The notes under the pieces were generated by a model, which was not told the DNA's origin, searched no databases, and saw only the letters and a list, made by a program, of their open reading frames with translations. From a bacterium (GTDB lineage Bacteria > Bacillota > Clostridia > Christensenellales > UBA1242): a stretch of 34,135 nt of DNA. The position numbers and the translations under genes are program-made. Shown here one piece after another: positions 17,370 through 26,472 of this stretch. The stretch covers positions 1 through 34,135 of the forward strand of contig JAILMD010000062.1 in the NCBI GenBank assembly GCA_024692805.1, written 5' to 3'. Within the stretch, counting starts at the first letter, position 1. Each line of letters begins with the position of its first letter.

Positions 17370-18290
17370 ATGTGTAAGAAAAAGTTTTTAAACTTCTTAC
17401 CAAAATCTCGGCTTCTTGAAAATGTTAGCCTAAAAAACTTCACAACTTTTAGAATTGGTGGGGTTAGTAAATGGCTGGCTTTTCCTAAAAGTTTTAACGA
17501 AGTTAAACGAATTATAAACCATTGCAAAAAGTTTAACGTTAGTTATTTTTGTTTAGGCGAAGGCAGTAACACTCTTTTTTGTGATGGCGGGTTTGATGGC
17601 GTTGTAATTTCGCTTAAAAAACTTAACAAAATCAAGAGAAAGGGCAATATTATTTCGGCTTATGCTGGGCTAACAATTAGCGAGGTTATTTCATTTGCTA
17701 AAACAAACTCTCTTTCAGGGCTTGAATGGGCAACGGGAATTCCTGCTAGCGTTGGCGGAGCGGTTGTTAATAATGCTGGTTGTTTTGGATATGACATTTC
17801 ACAATCAGTTAACCGCGTTTATGCGCTAAAAGATGGCAAGATTGTTAGGTTTTGGGCAAATCAATGTGACTTTTCTTACCGCCACTCAATATTTTCTAAC
17901 AGTTTAATTGTTTTAAAAGTTGAATTTAAGTTAAACAAAGAAAGCAAGGAATTTATTGAGAAAAAAATTAAAGAGTTTATAACAAAACGAATTAATCTTC
18001 AGCCTCGTGGGTTTAGCGCTGGAAGCGTTTATAAAAAAGTTGGCTCAGTTAGCGCCGGTAAAATTATTGATGAATTAGGGCTAAAAGGAACAAGGGTTGG
18101 TGACGCTATAGTTAGCCCGAAACACGCTAACTTTATAATTAATCTTGGTAATGCAACATCAGCTGACGTTTTAAGACTAATGCAAATTATTGAAGATAAG
18201 GTTAAAACTGAAAGAAAAATTGTTTTAACTAGGGAAATAATAATCATAGGAGAAAGTAATGAAAATAACAGGGGATTATCACAGCCATAG
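17370..18290 (+). CDS. murB: UDP-N-acetylenolpyruvoylglucosamine reductase
   Basis: FTTFRIGGVSKWLAFP, GEGSNTLFCDGGFDGVVI, GIPASVGGAVVNNAGCFG, QPRGFSAGSVYKK. Confidence 0.95.
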   Translation: MCKKKFLNFLPKSRLLENVSLKNFTTFRIGGVSKWLAFPKSFNEVKRIINHCKKFNVSYFCLGEGSNTLFCDGGFDGVVISLKKLNKIKRKGNIISAYAGLTISEVISFAKTNSLSGLEWATGIPASVGGAVVNNAGCFGYDISQSVNRVYALKDGKIVRFWANQCDFSYRHSIFSNSLIVLKVEFKLNKESKEFIEKKIKEFITKRINLQPRGFSAGSVYKKVGSVSAGKIIDELGLKGTRVGDAIVSPKHANFIINLGNATSADVLRLMQIIEDKVKTERKIVLTREIIIIGESNENNRGLSQP

Positions 18291-19002
18291 TAAGTTTAGT
18301 AAATTTAACCATGGTAAAAACACGATTGGTGAAATGGCTGAGGCCGCAAAAACAAATGGACTTAAAGCGCTTGCCATAACTGACCATGGCCCAAAACATA
18401 TTCTTTATGGAATTTTAAGAAAAAACATAGAGAAGGCTAGAAATGAAGTTGATGAATTCAACAAAAATAATAAAGATGATTTTAAACTTTATTTTGGCGT
18501 TGAGGCTAACATTATTGGCAAAGATGGGAAGATTGATTTAACAGAAAAAGAAATCGAAAAACTAGATATCTTAGTTGTTGGTTTTCATAGGTTTGCATTA
18601 ACTAATTTTACTAGTTTATTAAGGCTAAACAGCAATAACAAAAAATTAATCAAAAAGCAAACTGACGCTTATATTAAAATGGTTGAAAAATATCCGGTTG
18701 ATATTATTAGCCACCCTAACGAATATATAAAACTTGACCTTAAAAGGCTTGCTAGGGTTTGCGCTAAACATGACACGCTTATTGAGTTAAACCCAAGGCA
18801 TTTTAAGTTTACTCAAAAAGATATTGCTGATATGCTTAAAACTGACGTTCAGTTTATAATCAATAGTGACGCTCACTCAACTATGAGAGTTGGCGATGTT
18901 GATTATTGTTATGAAATGGTTAAGAAATTTGGAATTCCAAAATATAAAATTGTTAACCTAGATAAAACCTATATTCCTAAGAAATTTAGAAACGAAGGAT
19001 AA
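18259..19002 (+). CDS. PHP-domain phosphoesterase (YcdX-like)
   Basis: DYHSHSKFSKFNHGKNTIGEM, AITDHGPKH, DIISHPNEY, INSDAHSTMRVGD. Confidence 0.9.
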   Translation: MKITGDYHSHSKFSKFNHGKNTIGEMAEAAKTNGLKALAITDHGPKHILYGILRKNIEKARNEVDEFNKNNKDDFKLYFGVEANIIGKDGKIDLTEKEIEKLDILVVGFHRFALTNFTSLLRLNSNNKKLIKKQTDAYIKMVEKYPVDIISHPNEYIKLDLKRLARVCAKHDTLIELNPRHFKFTQKDIADMLKTDVQFIINSDAHSTMRVGDVDYCYEMVKKFGIPKYKIVNLDKTYIPKKFRNEG

Positions 19003-19005
19003 TTA

Positions 19006-19956
19006 ATGATATTTTCAAAAGTTGCAAAAGATGAAATATTAAGTGTTGAGCGTTCTATGGACGCTTTGTTTGCATTGCTTTCAGGGGAAATTCTTTCTGC
19101 TGGAAGTTTGGTTATTAACAAAAAACAAATAACTTTTGAAATGAATAGTGAAAATGAAAACTTTCTAAACTGTGTTAAAGCTCAAATTTGCCGTTGTTTT
19201 AGGGCAAGTGAATATGATGTTGATGTTAGTTTAGTTAGCAAAAATAAATATTCTTTAAAGTTAAGCCAAGAACTTGGGCCAAAGATCTTAGATGAACTTA
19301 ATATCGTTAGGGTTGACCCTAAAGGTAATTTCTTAATTAACAGAATTCCAACCGGCGAAATATTGCAAGATGAAGAATGTTTAAAATCTTATCTTGCCGG
19401 TGCTTTTGTTGGTTCTGGGTCAGTCAGCACTCCTAAAAAAGATGGTGGCGGATATCATATGGAATGGGTTTGCCAAACCGAAGAAAAGGCTGATTTCATT
19501 TGTGATAGCCTAGCTGAGTTTAACATTATTTCAAAAAAGGTTGAAAGAAACGGAACAAGTATTGCCTATATTAAGGGTAGTGATGATATTTGTCAGGCGT
19601 TAGCGCTTATGGGCGCAACAAAGGCTATGCTCAAAATTGAGTCAAGTTTAGTTGAAAGGGCAGTTAGGAACAACATTAATCGCCAATCAAACTGCCAAAG
19701 CGCAAACCTTGATAAAACGCTTGTTGCAAGCGCAAAAGAAATTAAGGCAATTCAAACAATTGAAGAAACTATTGGGCTTAATTCATTAAGAGAATCACTT
19801 AGAGATGTTGCCATAATTAGAAAAGAAAATCCACAAGCATCATTAGCTGAAATTTCTAATATGCTTGGCAATAAAATAACAAGGGCTGCGATAAGTCTAA
19901 AATTAAAGCAAATCATTAAGATTGCTGAAACACTAGGAGGAGATAATGGAGAATAA
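19006..19956 (+). CDS. whiA: DNA-binding protein WhiA
   Basis: LAGAFVGSGSVSTPKKDGGGYHMEW, C-terminal ASLAEISNMLGNKITRAAISLKLKQIIKIAE HTH. Confidence 0.94.
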   Translation: MIFSKVAKDEILSVERSMDALFALLSGEILSAGSLVINKKQITFEMNSENENFLNCVKAQICRCFRASEYDVDVSLVSKNKYSLKLSQELGPKILDELNIVRVDPKGNFLINRIPTGEILQDEECLKSYLAGAFVGSGSVSTPKKDGGGYHMEWVCQTEEKADFICDSLAEFNIISKKVERNGTSIAYIKGSDDICQALALMGATKAMLKIESSLVERAVRNNINRQSNCQSANLDKTLVASAKEIKAIQTIEETIGLNSLRESLRDVAIIRKENPQASLAEISNMLGNKITRAAISLKLKQIIKIAETLGGDNGE

Positions 19957-22900
19957 TTTTGTTCATCTTCATGTTCATACTGAATATAGCCTTCTTGATG
20001 GTTTTGCTAGAATTAATCAATTAGTTAAAAAGGTTAAAGAAATGGGGATGACCGCTGTTGCTATGACTGATCATGGCAATATGTATGGAACAATTCCATT
20101 TTACGATAAATGTCATAAAGAAGGAATTAAACCAATAATTGGTTGTGAGTTTTATGTTGCTGATGATTTAACTGTTAAACAAGGCAGGCAGAAAGATGAG
20201 CATCTTATTTTGCTTGCAAAAGATGAAACAGGTTTTGCTAATTTAAGTAAACTTAACACTATTGGCTTTACTGAGGGTTATTATTATGGCCACGCAAGAA
20301 TTGACTATAAAACGCTAGCCGAGCACCACGAAGGTTTAATCTGCACAACTGCTTGCATAGCAGGAACTGTTCCGCAATGTATAATTCATGATGATATGGC
20401 GGGGGCTGTTAAACAACTCCTTTGGTTTAAAGAATTGTTTGGCGATGATTTTTATATTGAGCTTCAAAACCATGGGCTTGCTGACGAATTAAAGGTTATG
20501 CCTGTTTTAAGAGAACTTGCTAAACAATATAACATTAAAACTATTGCAACTAATGACGTTCATTACATTAACAAAGATGATGCTGAAGCGCAAGACGTTT
20601 TGGTTTGTGTTCAAACAGGTAAGACTCTTGATGACCCTAACAGGTTTACAATGAGAACCTGTGACGAATATTATCTTAAAAACTATGATGAAATGATAAA
20701 AGCGCTTCCTAATGATGCAGAAGCGTTGGCTAATACTCTTGAAATTGCTGAAAAATGTAACTTTGAATTTGCTAACCTTGATAAAAACAGATATATGTTC
20801 CCAGATTATCATGCGCCTGATGGCAAAGATAATATGGCGTTCTTTGAAGAGCTTTTACACGCAGGGTTAATAAGGCGTTATGGCGAAATAACTCCTGAAA
20901 TTGAAGAAAGGGTTAATCGCGAGAAAGATATGATTGTTGGGAAAGGTTTTGTTAACTATTTCTTAACTGTTCGCGATTATATTAATGCAGCAAGAGAAAT
21001 GGGAATAAGCGTTGGCCCAGGGCGTGGCTCAGGCGCTGGAAGTGTTGTCGCTTTTGCTCTAGGAATAACTAGTGTTAACCCGCTCAAATATGATTTGTTA
21101 TTTGAAAGATTTTTGCATAACGAACGTGTTAGTGCGCCAGACTTTGATATTGACTTTGCAGCGGAACGCCGTGAAGAAGTTGTTGAATATGTTAGAAAAA
21201 AATATGGTTATGACCATGTTGCTAACATAATAACTTTTGGAACGATGAAGGCAAAGAACGCAATTAAAGACGTTGCGCGCGTTTTAGGAATGCCTTATAG
21301 CCAAGGTGACAGAATAACAAAACTTATTCCAAACGGAATTCCTTCCCCTGAAGTTATCAAAAAGGTTTTTGGGCTTTATCAAGCCAAAGAAGGCGATAAA
21401 GACTTTGGCGTTGATTATAGCGTTCCTGAGCTTGTTGAGATGTATTCAGATTCTCAAATTAAAAGGCTTGTTGACATTGCTGCTAAGGTTGAAGATTGCC
21501 CAAGGCAAACAGGTGTTCATGCTTGTGGCGTTATAATTAGCCCCCATAAACTAGGTGATATTATTCCTTTATCACGAAATGGTGACGTTATAACAACTCA
21601 ATTTGTTGGAACAGATATGGAGCGCCTTGGTCATATGAAGATGGACTTTTTAGGCCTTCAAAACTTAACAGATATTTCAGGCGCTATTGATATGATAAAA
21701 GAGAACCATGGGGTTGAAATTAACTTCGATAAGATGGAATATAACGACCCTGAAGTTTTCAAATTAATTTCAACGGGAAACACCAAGGCAATATTCCAAC
21801 TTGAAAGTCCTGGTTTTCAAAAGTTCTTAAGAGAGTTAAAACCAACCTGCCTAGAAGACATCATAGCCGGAATCAGTCTTTACAGGCCTGGTCCAATGGA
21901 TATTATCCCTAGGTATGTTCATAATAAGCACCACCCTGAAGATGTAACTTACGCTCATCCAATTCTAGAGCATATTGAAGACGTAACTTATGGCTGTATT
22001 GTTTATCAAGAGCAAGTTATGAGAATTGTTCAAGATATGGCCGGCTACACGCTTGGTCAAGCCGATAACGTTAGGCGTATGATGGGTAAGAAAAAAGTTG
22101 ACGCGATGGCGGCCGAGCAAGAAGTCTTTATTCACGGACGTGGCGAAATTGTTGATCACGGCAAGGTTAGCCCTCCAATTGACGGCTGTATTAAAAGGGG
22201 AATTCCTGAAGATATAGCAAGGCAAGTTTGGCAAGAAATGGCCAACTTCGCTAAATATGCGTTTAATAAGTCACATTCAGCTGCTTATGCTTATGTTGCT
22301 TATCAAACGGCATATCTTAAAAACTATTACGAACCAGAGTTTTTAACCTCAGTTTTAAATAACAGAATTACTAAAATTGATGAAATAACTAACTATATTT
22401 CTCATTGCCGTGAAGAAAAAATTGAAATTCTTCCGCCAGACATTAATGAGAGCGGGGCATATTTTGTTTGTAAGGGAAGAACTATAAGATATGGGCTTAG
22501 CGCGCTTAAAGGAAATGGTGAAGGTGTTTGTAAGGCTATTGTTGAAGAACGTGAAAGAAATGGTAAATTTAAAGATTTAACTGACTTTTTAAAACGAACT
22601 TTAACTCTTGGCGTTAACAAACGTGTTATTGAAGGTTTAATCTTTAGCGGAGCATTTGATTGCTTTGGCAAAAAGAGAAGCCAACTCGCAGGCGTTTATG
22701 AAAGCGCTGTAGCACTTGCTGAAAAAGAAATAAAGAGCAGATCATTAGGGCAATTTAGCATTTTTGATTCTATCGAAAATTCAGACGAGGGAAGCATAGT
22801 TTACGCTGATATAAGCGAATATCCAAAACAGGTTTTATTAAAAAAAGAGAAAGAAGTGTTAGGGCTTTATGTTTCAGGTCATCCGCTTGATGATTATGCT

Positions 22901-23542
22901 GATATTATGAAGACGTTTACCTTTAATTCTAGCATGATAACGCTTTCAAGTGGCGACGAAGTTATGAACGAAGACGGCGATTCTGAGGTTGAGGTTTTAA
23001 ATGATACCGGCCTTGAAGACGGAACGAGCGTAACTTTCGGCGGGATGATTAGCGAGTTTAAGAAAAGATATACTAAAAAAGATAATAAAACTATGGCTCA
23101 ACTTAGGGTTGAAGATAATTATGGCTCATGTGAAGTTATGGTTTTCCCTAAGGCTTATGAAAAATATAAAAACGAACTTGCTGAAGACGTTATGTTAACT
23201 ATTTATGGCAAGGTTTCAATCAAGCCTGGTGAAAGGCCAACAATAATTGGTGAAAGGCTTGAATTTTGGGAGAAGCCAAATAATAGTGAAAACCTTAACG
23301 AAAAAAAGGAAGAGGTTAAAAAGAGCCAAGTTCTTTACCTTCAATATAATGTTTTAGACCCTAAGATTCACGCAAAGGTTATGAGCGCAACAATTTCAAA
23401 ATCTGGCTCTGTTCCTGTTATTGTTCAATGGGAAAAGAAACTTTATAACAATGGTCTTAGCGTTATGATAAGTGATGAACTTATGAAAGATCTTGAAGAT
23501 CTTTTGGGGGAAGAAAACGTTAAACTTGTAACGAGATATTAA
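19946..23542 (+). CDS. dnaE: DNA polymerase III alpha subunit, DnaE type
   Basis: FVHLHVHTEYSLLDG PHP domain, PGRGSGAGSVVAFALGIT, PDFDIDFAAERREEVVEYV, FNKSHSAAYAYVAYQTAYLK. Confidence 0.96.
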   Translation: MENNFVHLHVHTEYSLLDGFARINQLVKKVKEMGMTAVAMTDHGNMYGTIPFYDKCHKEGIKPIIGCEFYVADDLTVKQGRQKDEHLILLAKDETGFANLSKLNTIGFTEGYYYGHARIDYKTLAEHHEGLICTTACIAGTVPQCIIHDDMAGAVKQLLWFKELFGDDFYIELQNHGLADELKVMPVLRELAKQYNIKTIATNDVHYINKDDAEAQDVLVCVQTGKTLDDPNRFTMRTCDEYYLKNYDEMIKALPNDAEALANTLEIAEKCNFEFANLDKNRYMFPDYHAPDGKDNMAFFEELLHAGLIRRYGEITPEIEERVNREKDMIVGKGFVNYFLTVRDYINAAREMGISVGPGRGSGAGSVVAFALGITSVNPLKYDLLFERFLHNERVSAPDFDIDFAAERREEVVEYVRKKYGYDHVANIITFGTMKAKNAIKDVARVLGMPYSQGDRITKLIPNGIPSPEVIKKVFGLYQAKEGDKDFGVDYSVPELVEMYSDSQIKRLVDIAAKVEDCPRQTGVHACGVIISPHKLGDIIPLSRNGDVITTQFVGTDMERLGHMKMDFLGLQNLTDISGAIDMIKENHGVEINFDKMEYNDPEVFKLISTGNTKAIFQLESPGFQKFLRELKPTCLEDIIAGISLYRPGPMDIIPRYVHNKHHPEDVTYAHPILEHIEDVTYGCIVYQEQVMRIVQDMAGYTLGQADNVRRMMGKKKVDAMAAEQEVFIHGRGEIVDHGKVSPPIDGCIKRGIPEDIARQVWQEMANFAKYAFNKSHSAAYAYVAYQTAYLKNYYEPEFLTSVLNNRITKIDEITNYISHCREEKIEILPPDINESGAYFVCKGRTIRYGLSALKGNGEGVCKAIVEERERNGKFKDLTDFLKRTLTLGVNKRVIEGLIFSGAFDCFGKKRSQLAGVYESAVALAEKEIKSRSLGQFSIFDSIENSDEGSIVYADISEYPKQVLLKKEKEVLGLYVSGHPLDDYADIMKTFTFNSSMITLSSGDEVMNEDGDSEVEVLNDTGLEDGTSVTFGGMISEFKKRYTKKDNKTMAQLRVEDNYGSCEVMVFPKAYEKYKNELAEDVMLTIYGKVSIKPGERPTIIGERLEFWEKPNNSENLNEKKEEVKKSQVLYLQYNVLDPKIHAKVMSATISKSGSVPVIVQWEKKLYNNGLSVMISDELMKDLEDLLGEENVKLVTRY

Positions 23543-23546
23543 TAAA

Positions 23547-23574
23547 AAAGAACCTAGTTTTAGGTTCTTTTTTT
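23547..23574. terminator. Bidirectional terminator between dnaE and the convergent ABC operon
   Basis: AAAAGAACCTA-gtt-TTAGGTTCTTTT. Confidence 0.85.
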
Positions 23575-23575
23575 G

Positions 23576-24385
23576 TTAGTTATTTGAGCCGGTTTTCTTA
23601 GCAACTATGGTTTCTATGCCTGCTATTATGAAATACATAATACTAGCTAAAACGCAAAGGATAACAACGCCCGCCATAACGAGATTAAGATTAAAAACCT
23701 GCCCGCCATAAACGATTAAATAGCCAAGACCAGCTGAACTGTTAAGATATTCTCCCATAATAACTCCAACCCAAGCCAGCCCAACATTAATTTTTAAAAC
23801 AGAAATAATGTTAGCAAGGTTACTAGGCATAATTAGTTTAAAAAGAATTTGAGTTGGGTTAGCGCCAAGCGTTTTCATAAGTTTTATTTGTTCAACGTTT
23901 GTGTTAACAAAGCCATTTAAAATGCTTATTGTTGTTACAACAATGCAGATTAAAACTCCCATTGTTATAATGGCCTTGCTTCCGGCTCCAACCCAAACAA
24001 TAATTAATGGGCCAAGCGCAACTTTAGGAAGCGAGTTTAAAACAATAAGGTAAGGCTCAATAATTTTTCTAACCGGGGGAATAACATATAAAATTACTGC
24101 TATAACAAACCCGGCTAGTGAACTAATAAAAAAGGCAATAAGCGTTTCTTTAAGCGTTACCCAAGAGTGATAAAACAAATTTCCGTCTTTGGCAATTCTA
24201 GCAATTTCTTTAAAAATTCGCGAAGGGCTGCTCGTTATAAATGGGTCAACAATTCCAGCGTTCGCAACAATTTCCCAAATCAAAAAAATGCAAAATAGCA
24301 ATAAAATTCGACAAAAATGCGTAAAAAATACATTAAAACGCTGTTTTTGCAAAAAATGCAAATGTTCTTTTGAATAATTTTTCAC
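23576..24385 (-). CDS. ABC transporter permease, SsuC/TauC-like
   Basis: FLIWEIVANAGIVDPFITSSPSRIFKEI..., LPKVALGPLIIVWVGAGSKAIITM, GLAWVGVIMGEYLNSSAGLGYLI. GTG start 24385 with SD GGAGG and GTGA overlap to the ATPase. Confidence 0.88.
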   Translation of the reverse strand: MKNYSKEHLHFLQKQRFNVFFTHFCRILLLFCIFLIWEIVANAGIVDPFITSSPSRIFKEIARIAKDGNLFYHSWVTLKETLIAFFISSLAGFVIAVILYVIPPVRKIIEPYLIVLNSLPKVALGPLIIVWVGAGSKAIITMGVLICIVVTTISILNGFVNTNVEQIKLMKTLGANPTQILFKLIMPSNLANIISVLKINVGLAWVGVIMGEYLNSSAGLGYLIVYGGQVFNLNLVMAGVVILCVLASIMYFIIAGIETIVAKKTGSNN

Positions 24386-25128
24386 GCTAGTTCCTCCCAA
24401 ATCTCATCAAAATAAGTGTTAAAGTTAGCTTGTTTTCTTCTTTCAAATGGGGTAAGGTTTGAATCAAAATTTGTTGTTACAATTTTTTTAATAGTTCCTG
24501 GGCGCTTTGAAAGAATAAAAATTTTATCGCTCATTGCAACGGCTTCGCCAATGTCGTGAGTTACTAAAATTGCTGTTTTATGTTCATCGCGAATTATCTT
24601 ATAAACGTCATCTTGAACGATTAATCTTGTTTGATAATCAAGAGCGCTAAACGGCTCATCAAGAAGCAAAATTTCGGGCTTTGTTGCAAGCGTTCTGATT
24701 AAGGCAACTCGTTGGCGCATTCCACCAGAAAGATTGCTGGGGTGGTGATTAGTAAAATCGCCTAAACCATATTTTGCTAATAGGTTTTTAGCGTAGCTGA
24801 CATTTTCTTTAGTTGCTTTTTTCTGAACAACAAGGCCAAGTTTAACGTTAGAAAGAATGTTAAGCCATTCAAAAAGATTATCTCTTTGAAACATATATCC
24901 AATTTTTGAGTTGGGCTTAGAAACAACTTGGCCATCTAAAATAACGCTTCCGCTTGAAGTTTTTATAAGCCCACTAATTATGTTTAAAATTGTGCTTTTT
25001 CCGCAACCGCTTGGCCCAACAATGCTAACAAATTCGCCATCATTAACGCTTAAAGACAAGTTTTTAAGCGCCTGGGTTTCGCCTAACTTTGAGTGGTAAA
25101 TTAAACTAATATTATCTAGTTTTAGCAT
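24382..25128 (-). CDS. ABC transporter ATPase, SsuB/TauB-like
   Basis: VGPSGCGKSTILN, NLSGGMRQRVALIRTLATKPEILLLDEPFSALD, LVTHDIGEAVAMSDKIFILSKRPG. Confidence 0.92.
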   Translation of the reverse strand: MLKLDNISLIYHSKLGETQALKNLSLSVNDGEFVSIVGPSGCGKSTILNIISGLIKTSSGSVILDGQVVSKPNSKIGYMFQRDNLFEWLNILSNVKLGLVVQKKATKENVSYAKNLLAKYGLGDFTNHHPSNLSGGMRQRVALIRTLATKPEILLLDEPFSALDYQTRLIVQDDVYKIIRDEHKTAILVTHDIGEAVAMSDKIFILSKRPGTIKKIVTTNFDSNLTPFERRKQANFNTYFDEIWEELA

Positions 25129-25144
25129 CTGTTTTCTCCTAGGT

Positions 25145-26131
25145 TTAAATTTTTAAAGCAAATGAATTGTCAACAACATCAGTCATCTTAACATTAGCAC
25201 TAGAATCAAGAGTGTTGGCATTTTTTAAAACCTCCAAAAGTTTGTTAAAACTAGCCTCAGTCATTGCACTTGAAGCCATCCAAGCATCAATAGCTTTATA
25301 ACTTGTAACGGCGTAAGAAAGCGACTCAATTGATGAAGTTTCAAATGATGGTTGAAGCGCTCTTGCAACTGTTTCGCTATCGTTAGTCATGATGAAATTA
25401 TATGCCTTTTTGATTGCCCTTAAAAAGCCTTCAATTTTGTCAGGATGATTCTTCATAAAGCTTGAAGTTGCCATAAAGCAAGTGTAAGGGATTTCGCCTG
25501 AATAAGCACCAACTGACCCAACGATATATCCTAAGCCTTGGTTTTGATATTCTGTTGCCGTTGGTTCAAACATTGTGCAGAAATCACCGCTTCCGCCCTG
25601 GAAGGTTGGAACCATTGCGCCAAAAGATGTATCAAGGTCAAGAGTTATGTTATTGCCATTAGTTAGCCCAATTGAGTTAACGATATATTCAAAGGTCATA
25701 GCAGGCATTCCGCCACGCCTTCCTGCAATAACAGTTTTGCCAGTTAAATCGGTTTGCCAATTAAAGTTTTCTATTGGCGTTCTTGAAACAAGGAATGAGC
25801 CATCTCGTTTGGTTAATTGGCCAAAAATGATAGGGTGGTTTGTTGAGCCATTTGCTCTAACATAAACAACGGTTTCAGGGCCGAGCAACGCTATGTCAGC
25901 ATTTCCTGAAAGCAGGCTTGACATACAAACATCGCTGCCTTGGCCGCTTGTTAATTCTATTTTTATGCCTTCTTCTTCCATATAGCCTTGGTTAATTGCA
26001 ACATAAAGCGGAGCATAGAAAACGCTGTGAGTAACTTCGCTCATTCTAATGATGTCGCTATTTTTGCAACCAACGAAAGTAACAGAGAAAAAGAGCATTA
26101 TTGATAAGCAAATTATTAAAAATCTTTTCAA
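25145..26131 (-). CDS. ABC transporter substrate-binding lipoprotein, NMT1/SsuA-like
   Basis: Signal peptide with FVGC lipobox; VTHSVFYAPLYVAINQGYMEEEGIKIELTSGQGSD; DLTGKTVIAGRRGGMP. Confidence 0.88.
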   Translation of the reverse strand: MKRFLIICLSIMLFFSVTFVGCKNSDIIRMSEVTHSVFYAPLYVAINQGYMEEEGIKIELTSGQGSDVCMSSLLSGNADIALLGPETVVYVRANGSTNHPIIFGQLTKRDGSFLVSRTPIENFNWQTDLTGKTVIAGRRGGMPAMTFEYIVNSIGLTNGNNITLDLDTSFGAMVPTFQGGSGDFCTMFEPTATEYQNQGLGYIVGSVGAYSGEIPYTCFMATSSFMKNHPDKIEGFLRAIKKAYNFIMTNDSETVARALQPSFETSSIESLSYAVTSYKAIDAWMASSAMTEASFNKLLEVLKNANTLDSSANVKMTDVVDNSFALKI

Positions 26132-26268
26132 AATTTTCCCTCCTTATTAAAAATTGCTCAATGCATTTTATGAAAGTTTTTGATAAAGGTTGAAAAGTGT
26201 TAAGTTTTGTATTGATATTTTTTATTTTTTGTTTATAATGATAATATAGCTAATTCGGAGGAATATAG

Positions 26269-26463
26269 GTGAAATTAGTTATCAATATTATTGCTTTGGT
26301 TGTTTTAATTGTTGGTTTTGTTTTAGCTGTTTTTGCAAAGTATATTATAACTGACAACAAAAACAAGGGCGAATTAACAAGAAAACAAGTTAAGCTTAGC
26401 TTAATTGGATATATAATTTGCGGGTTTGCCGCTTTGATATTTTTAATTGGGAGTTTTTTTTAA
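26269..26463 (+). CDS. Small two-TM membrane protein (GTG start)
   Basis: 64-aa ORF with two hydrophobic helices; SD GGAGG upstream of GTG; directly before valS. Confidence 0.7.
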   Translation: MKLVINIIALVVLIVGFVLAVFAKYIITDNKNKGELTRKQVKLSLIGYIICGFAALIFLIGSFF

Positions 26464-26472
26464 GGAGAATTT

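Noticed and set aside
19006-19956. Homing endonuclease signal (LAGLIDADG-like) in the 19-kb ORF
   Set aside because: This is the normal degenerate N-terminal domain of WhiA, with the C-terminal HTH present.
19946-23542. Possible intein or insertion in dnaE
   Set aside because: Length 1198 aa and continuous polymerase motifs; no splice-junction motifs noticed.
26132-26268. Possible TPP or other riboswitch before the SsuABC-like operon
   Set aside because: No CTGAGA/ACCTGAT-like conserved core or convincing structure seen.
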